Assembly (NCBI GenBank): GCA_002794735.1
Contig: NBAZ01000014.1
Span: forward strand, 1-64,000
DNA: 64,000 nucleotides
From: Pyrrhoderma lamaoense
Lineage: Eukaryota; Basidiomycota; Agaricomycetes; Hymenochaetales; Hymenochaetaceae
Direction: 5' to 3'
In this document: positions 58,583 to 64,000 of the stretch, in pieces
Layout of the letters: each line of letters starts with the position of its first letter
Position numbering within the stretch: position 1 is the stretch's first letter
Notes under the pieces: model-generated
The model's input: only the letters and a program-made list of their open reading frames with translations
Told to the model about the DNA's origin: nothing
The model's database searches: none
Made by a program: the position numbers and the translations under genes

Positions 58583-60137
58583 ATGTCAAAGAAGGAGCTT
58601 ATAGACGAGCACGTATCAGTATCTCAGTGCAAGAAGGCTGTAAATGCCTTACTAGGTCATGCAACAAAGGTTGCTGAGCGGAATGAGGAAACGGAATTGT
58701 TACCCGGAAGGAGGAAAACATCTGGCTTGTTCTCTCGGTGAAGAAATCAACTTCAGAGAAGAAACTTAAACCTTCAAAAATGTATGTCATCAAAACTTTC
58801 TACCCCATACATTACTTCTTGCCGATCAAACTCTGTCTAGTCCATTGGCCCATCCTATCATTGACCCACGAACATCGCCAATATGTCTTATTACGAAGGA
58901 CCCTCAGCGTGAATATAAGGACCTACTATCTGCACAAAACATCAAGTTCATCAACAGAGTGGTGGGCGTAAAAAAATTAAAAGGGAAATTTAAACCCTTC
59001 GAGGCCCGGCGAATGCTCTTAAAAGAGAACGGCTTATTCCTTGCGGATGAGCGTGTTGTCCCTTTACTTCCTAACTTGTTAGGAAAGATCTTCTTCAAAG
59101 CAAAAAAGTGAGCACTAATAAAGACTTCGCCTTTAACTAGGGCTCTCATTAATAATGGTACTACTTAGACAACCTATACCCGTCTCACTTACAAAAAAAG
59201 ATCTGAAGACTGAACTGGAACAAGCAGTCTCATCCACATATATGCACTTAAACCAGGGTACTTGCTCGTACGTCCACATTATAAATTTATTTAAAGATTG
59301 CCAAGAAGCTTAAGTGAATATATATACAAGCTCAATCAAAATTGGGACGATATCTCAGTCAGCTCAACAAATCCTTGATAACTTAAAAACAGCTCTACCA
59401 GCTATCGTAAAACGTATTGAAGGAGGATGGACTAACATTCAGAGTTTCCACATAAAGACGAATTCGAGTGTCAGCTTGCCCGTTTGGACTTGTAGCCTGG
59501 ATGCTACTGAAGGTGGAAGATGGGGGGAGGTCACAAGTGGTGATGTCGTCAAATCAGTGGAGGGGAAGTAGACAATTCGGAGGAATCGGAAGATGAGCCT
59601 ACAAAGAAGGAAACGTCCACTGATAGGAAGGGAAAGAAGCGCAGTGCGGATAGTCAAGGGGAGCCTCCAAATAAGAAGACCAAGAAGGCGATACAGACTG
59701 AAGAGACACCGGACGAGGGTACGACAAAATCTGCGAAGAAAAAGAAGACAAAAGACGTAGAAACGCCCGCAAAAGCTACAAGCCCAGGGAAAGAGCTTTC
59801 TGAAAAATCAACAAAGAATAAGAAGAAAGCTGTTGAGAAGGATACAAAAAAGCCTTCTAAAGGGAAAGCCCCGGAAATCTCTACCAAGGAAGCTGAGGGC
59901 GACAAACCTTCAAAAGCTACCAAAAAATCAACTGCTAAGCCTTCACAAGAAGTCGAACGGCCCAAGAGCATTCTGAAGACGACATCTACGCCTCAGAATG
60001 GTGGGCCCGCCAAAGAGCAAATGAAGAAAAAGAAGTTGGATACTGGGTTGGAAAAGAAGAAGGAGAAATTGACAAAGGTTAAGACAGGAAGTGTAAAAGA
60101 GGGTATTTTAGGCAAAAAGGCTAAATCACGTATTTAG
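58583..60137 (+). CDS. ribosomal L1-fold ribosome-biogenesis protein (Utp30/Cic1/RSL1D1-like) with frame breaks
   Basis: The ATG at 58,583 gives MSKKELIDEHVSVSQCKKAV and ELLPGR. After a one-base discontinuity near 58,712 come ENIWLVLSVKKSTSEKKLKP, then spliced IPLAHPIIDPRTSPICLITK, INRVVGVKKLKGKFKPFEAR, FLADERVVPLLPNLLGK, SIKIGTISQSAQQILDNLK and SVSLPVWTC. This is the L1 two-domain fold found in nucleolar assembly factors of the large subunit or SSU processome. The L1 frame stops at 59,571. One frame over, a 180-codon Lys/Glu/Ser/Thr-rich tail with PKSILKTT and KKKKLDTGLEKKKEKL runs to TAG at 60,135-60,137, as expected for this family. The tail connects through one missing base, or a 56-nt GTGGAA...AAG intron (59,517-59,572). 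Two separate breaks suggest either pseudogene status or sequence errors. Confidence 0.75.
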
Positions 60138-60330
60138 TCCCAAAATCTGTTGTCATCTATGTATTTTGAATTTTCTGTACCACACGTCCGTTGTCTTCGA
60201 CTACTTAGCCTAGCAATAGTACTAGTGTTTTTATCGGTTATTGTCGATCCCTTTTTTTGCGCCTTACAATCACGTTCCTTATTTCGTCATCACTTTTTAG
60301 AGCAACAGGGAACCAAATATTTTTTTCCAA
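60138..60330. other. short spacer before the SDR gene
   Basis: About 190 nt, T-rich, follows the L1-fold gene in tandem with the SDR. It presumably contains the 3' UTR of one and the promoter of the other. Confidence 0.4.
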
Positions 60331-61588
60331 ATGTCATTTTTGGGTATTCCAAAGTCAAAGAAAGTAGCTATAATTACAGGAGCTTCTTCAGGTAGTTAAA
60401 GAGTCGGATTTCTTGACCTGAGATAAAAAGTGAAGTAACTGTTTTTAGGCATAGGGAGAGATACCGCTATCGGATTATCAGCCAGTGGTTGGAATCTGAT
60501 TTTATCAGCTCGGCGAGAGTCTTCTCTGGAAGAAACGGCTTTGCTGTGTCGTGGACCTCTTCCCTTTGTATTAGCTGGCGATATCACAGATGAAAAATAC
60601 GTAAAAAGTATTTTTGACGTTGTAAGGAAAGAATTCGGTAATATATAACTTTTACTTTAAAATACCTTTCCAAACATAAAGTTCTGATAGTATCCCTTCT
60701 TCTCATTGATTCGATACAATTATAGGACATCTTGATCTTGTGTTCAACGTGAGACTATTTCCGATTCTGACTAAAATCTTCAAATGGATCTTATAGAAAC
60801 ATATCCAATTATACCTCAGAATGCAGGGATAAACGCACCAGCTATACCGATGGAAGAACTCTCGTTATCCCAATTCCAGGAGGTTCTCAACACGAATGTT
60901 ACTGGTGCATTCTTATTCACCCGCGAGGCGATGAGAATGTTTAAGGAACAGAACCCTCAAGGAGGTAAGGTCTGATTAATATTCGTCGGTATTCTAACGT
61001 TGTAATGAAGCGTCTGGACCTCACTCGTACTAAATCTCTTTCTGTCAATCTTCCCCCTTCTGATAATAAAATAGGTCGAATAATCAACAATGGATCTATA
61101 TCCGCACATACCCCTCGTCCCTATAGTGTTGCCTACACCGTCTCAAAACATGCGATTACCGGTCTCACAAAATCCACGGCCCTCGATGGACGCCCGTTCA
61201 ATATAACATGTACTCAGATTGATATCGGTAATCTCTCTTTCTCTTAACGGCATACTTATAGATAACATAATTTGATTTCCCCCTTCATCTTATTTCTCTC
61301 TCTTTTGTCAATTCGTTCGATTTATAGGTAATGCAAGGACAAATATGGCTTTTCATATGGAAGCTGGTGTTCCTCAAGCAAATGGCGAGATTAGATCTGA
61401 ACCTATGATGGATCTGAAGCACGTTGTAGACTCTATCATTCAAATAGCCGAACTACCCAATTCCGTCACAGTTCTGCATATGAATATAATGTTCGTTTTT
61501 CTACGCGTTTCTTCTACCATTCTCATCTTTTTTCGCTGATCACATTCTTAATAGGGCAACAGGAATGCCTTTCGTTGGTCGTGGATAA
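60331..61588 (+). CDS. short-chain dehydrogenase/reductase (SDR)
   Basis: This is a classical Rossmann-fold NAD(P)-dependent oxidoreductase. The ATG at 60,331 leads to [12 protein letters not shown], which joins across an intron to GIGRDTA to make the TGxxxGIG cofactor motif. Then come [38 protein letters not shown] (NNAG), [18 protein letters not shown] and [10 protein letters not shown]. The active site is [20 protein letters not shown] (Tyr and Lys of YxxxK, with the Ser in NGSIS), followed by [14 protein letters not shown], the [11 protein letters not shown] helix and MPFVGRG, with TAA at 61,586-61,588. About five introns are inferred. An Arg after the second strand (SARRE) favours NADP. 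The length (about 255 residues) is normal. Substrate unknown. Confidence 0.88.
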
Positions 61589-61876
61589 AGGGGAAACAGG
61601 GGATTGGCACTCACATCGGCGATATATTGGTTATCAGCCTAAAAAGGTATCTTCAGAGTCTATAGACGTCCTTCTTTGACTGGATTGATTGGTCCACAGG
61701 CTACACAGCTTCGCACAAGACCAAAGGATAATGTAAACTGTATATTAGATTAACTCAGAAATTGATAACTACACGTACATATTACTAGAATACTTTTCGT
61801 TCCTGGTCCGTTCCTGGTCCATAATACATACATGTACATATCTCTATAGGTCATTACTAAAGTGTATATTCCAAAA
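61589..61876. other. convergent 3' spacer
   Basis: About 290 nt lie between the SDR and the SANT-protein stop codon. A short direct repeat CGTTCCTGGTC occurs near 61,799 and 61,810. No gene. Confidence 0.45.
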
Positions 61877-63571
61877 TCATTGATCGCTGTCCTCTATGTA
61901 GAGATCATTGCTGGCCCTAGTACTTAGTTCACTAGAGTTTGTTCGAGATAATTTCGATTTTGACCCAGTTTTCGGTCCCGAACCCTCTCTTTTGCGCTTC
62001 GTAGTACGTCTAGGCCCATCGTTCGTGGCTTTCCCCTCCCGTCTGGACTCGACCAACTCCCAGAAAATGTCCTCCGTGTCTTTCGCGTAAGCAATATCTT
62101 GTTCATCGACAAGTTCTTCATCTTTGATCTCCGCGTCATACTCGTCAATGTCCTCTTGTACGGATAGCAATAGTGGCTCATCGGCCTCATTGGCATTGGG
62201 GCTCACCAAGTTCCTGGCGAGATACGGGAAAAAATCACTTGAATCCAAAAGATTATGTACTAAGTAATGCTCATTCATCTGCTGGGTAAAAGGCACAAGT
62301 GGTTCCGGAACTTCGACGCCATACGATGCTGCCCATTTAGTAAGATCGTCGTCCACTTCCTCAGCACCAGTAACACGATACGTTGCGAGCCTTCGAGTCG
62401 TCATCTTCAAACGTTGTACTTTCTTTCTTTCAAGCCCCATAAGGTCCAAAGCCCGTTCTATTAAAAGCCCTTTAATCTATCACCAAAATAAGTTTTTCAT
62501 TGTTCAAGCAAAGGTTATGGTCGCTTACAATACTTCTATAGGGTTTAGTGTCATTTTCTTCATAATTATCGTCAACTAGCGCATTTTGAGTTTCATGAAG
62601 ACCGATAGCAAATTTCAAAACCTCGGATATAAAACAGGCAGTTTCTGCTTGAAGTAGCTGAATCGTCTTTTCAGAGATACGTGACCCAACTGGAGTTGAG
62701 TTATGTCCCGATTTCAAAGAAGTCATCGAATTAGACCTGTGTTGATTGAGATCATGTGTCTGAGTAGACTTAGTGAACGAGCTTACTGCATGAGTTTTCC
62801 CAAGTTTTTCAAGTGGAAGAAATCGAGACCATCTGCCTTGAGTGTTGATGCGTTGAGCCCAATCGACTTTAGCTTCGTCTTGAGATCATAGAACTTGGGC
62901 TTTTCATTACGCCGGAGCTCGTTCTTTGAATCATGAGATTGGCGGATGATATCGTCACATATTCTAAGCTCCTTGGAGGAAAGACTGCCCTTGAGACTAT
63001 TAGCCCTTGCATTTGCTAGAAGTTCGGTTTCCAACTTGAAGAGAAACTGACTACGTTCATTGTCCTCCAATCCATCACGTCGATCACTGGCCTCTCCATA
63101 TTCCTTTCGCATTTCATAGCGTAAAAATTTGATCCTACTGCGTATCTCTTGTTCAGCAATAGCCTCTGCCCATTTCGGTTCCATATTAGATATGATATAA
63201 GCATTTTCGTCCTCGAAGTTAATAAGCCGTTCAGACGATTCAGCGGCAGCTTCGAACGAGTCCCGGGTAAACACAGAAGGGTTTCTTCTAGCACCATACT
63301 TGAGCGCGGTCAAATAATTCTGAACCTCGACCACAGACTTCTCCGGGACTTCTGCAGCTATCGCATCCACAAAAAATCGACCATGTCTATTCAAAGCAGC
63401 GAAAAAGAAACCCTTCTGCTCAGGTGTCCAAAAAGACTGGCCAATGTACGAAGGCGCCAATGGCGGCTCGTCCGCGCCGAAGCCTCGTAAATGCCCACGA
63501 GTCTTCTCTACATGTTCCTTGAATTCATCGAGATATGTCAGATCCAAGTCTGTCGTCTTTTCTTCGTCCAT
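61877..63571 (-). CDS. SANT-domain protein resembling RNA polymerase I factor Rrn5
   Basis: The ATG at 63,571 opens exon 1 (262 codons). The Myb/SANT-like segment is WTPEQKGFFFAALNRHGRFF followed by DAIAAEVPEKSVVEVQNYL. A charged helical region with ENERSQFLFKLETELLANAR comes next. After a 50-nt intron (near 62,730-62,785), RISEKTIQLLQAETACFISE and VLKFAIGLHE look like a histone-fold helix pair. A second intron (near 62,480-62,535) leads to IKGLLIERALDLMGLERKKV, VDDDLTKWAASYG, an acidic stretch and a basic tail (TTKRKREGSG). Yeast Rrn5, part of the upstream activating factor at rDNA promoters, combines a SANT and a histone-fold region, which is why I suggest it. Other SANT transcription factors are possible. 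The frame is intact. Confidence 0.7.
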
Positions 63572-64000
63572 CCCGAGAGTGTTTTGTCTTTGGTGAGCTC
63601 ATTAGAGCGCCGAGAGTATAAATACGAATATCGGTTGAGGCGTTAATACATTCAAGTTACTCTGTGAATTGTAGAGGCTTGGAAGACTTAACGTCACAGC
63701 CGGTTAATCTCATTCATTTTGATCGACGCGTTTCAACAAATTTCGTGGCCAAATGCTTACTAAGCTCTGAGCTCCGAGTAGTACTTTTTTCTGAAGTTTT
63801 TTCATCATTGAATAGGAGGACAATCCCCTTCGCATCTCCGAAACTCGTACGAAGCTTCTGCAACCTTTGAATCAATATTCATCACAGACAAATTTCTACC
63901 TAGACTGAAGTGATGGGTAGGTAATTTATGAATCAAGAATGATGATTTTGGAATGGACAATACTACAGCTAAAAGTCAAATTAAAATCAATAATCAGACA
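63572..64000. other. 5' flank of the SANT gene, window end
   Basis: AT-rich with a short + frame (63,664-63,870) that I do not recognise. No supported gene; presumably the promoter of the - strand SANT-domain gene. Confidence 0.4.

Noticed and set aside
59560..59580. Programmed -1 ribosomal frameshift in the L1-fold gene
   Set aside because: GGGGAAG does not form the X-XXY-YYZ slippery pattern in the zero frame, and a second, unrelated break occurs upstream. An indel or intron is simpler.
1..64000. tRNA, rRNA or CRISPR arrays
   Set aside because: No cloverleaf with A and B box spacing was recognised by eye, no rRNA-like conserved stretches, and no regularly spaced short repeats. A tRNAscan run would be needed to be certain.

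Overview
The window is nuclear DNA from a fungus, most likely a basidiomycete of the Agaricomycetes. Genes are broken by many short GT-AG introns, mostly about 45-70 nt. The accessory families present (FunK1 protein kinases and DUF6533-type seven-helix proteins) are characteristic of mushroom-forming fungi. No prokaryotic features are seen. Splice sites below were inferred by eye from frame continuity and family motifs, so exon borders are approximate unless a position is stated.

Left conserved block (1-11,760). It holds the 3' end of an unknown + strand gene, a Cdc7/SepH-type septation kinase (-), a hotdog thioesterase (+) divergent from the kinase, the ALG6 glucosyltransferase (+), and TAM41, the mitochondrial CDP-diacylglycerol synthase (-).

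Accessory block (about 12,000-44,000). This is AT-rich and repeat-laden. It contains six paralogous DUF6533-like seven-helix membrane protein genes, all on the - strand. Three lie to the left (13.6-21.4 kb) and three to the right (35.2-42.6 kb) of two FunK1 kinase genes (24.9-28.2 and 30.4-33.8 kb, also - strand). Degenerate fragments of both families lie between them. Two copies of a roughly 120-130 bp MITE, in opposite orientation, sit near the outer edges (12.9 and 43.8 kb). All six membrane genes share two consecutive micro-exons (20 and 15 nt) and related 5' flanks with a TATA-like box. Both FunK1 genes have an 18-nt promoter motif containing two ACGCGT boxes, and each carries its own lesion.

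Right conserved block (44,571-64,000). In order: a Derlin (+); a nucleoside-diphosphate-kinase-fold protein that lacks the catalytic histidine (-); a disordered protein ending in a CaaX box (+); a YTP1/b561-like membrane protein (-); an orphan tail-anchored protein (+); an alpha/beta hydrolase with a 20-nt micro-exon and a GC-AG intron (-); a ribosomal-L1-fold ribosome-biogenesis protein with two apparent frame breaks (+); a short-chain dehydrogenase (+); and a SANT-domain protein resembling Rrn5 of the RNA polymerase I machinery (-).

The flanking genes are mostly conserved housekeeping functions: cytokinesis, N-glycosylation, mitochondrial lipid synthesis, ERAD and ribosome biogenesis. The middle block looks like a young, expanding lineage-specific cluster pairing receptor-like membrane proteins with FunK1 kinases. 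That functional link is inference. Several otherwise intact genes show single-base frame breaks, which may be real pseudogenisation or assembly indels.
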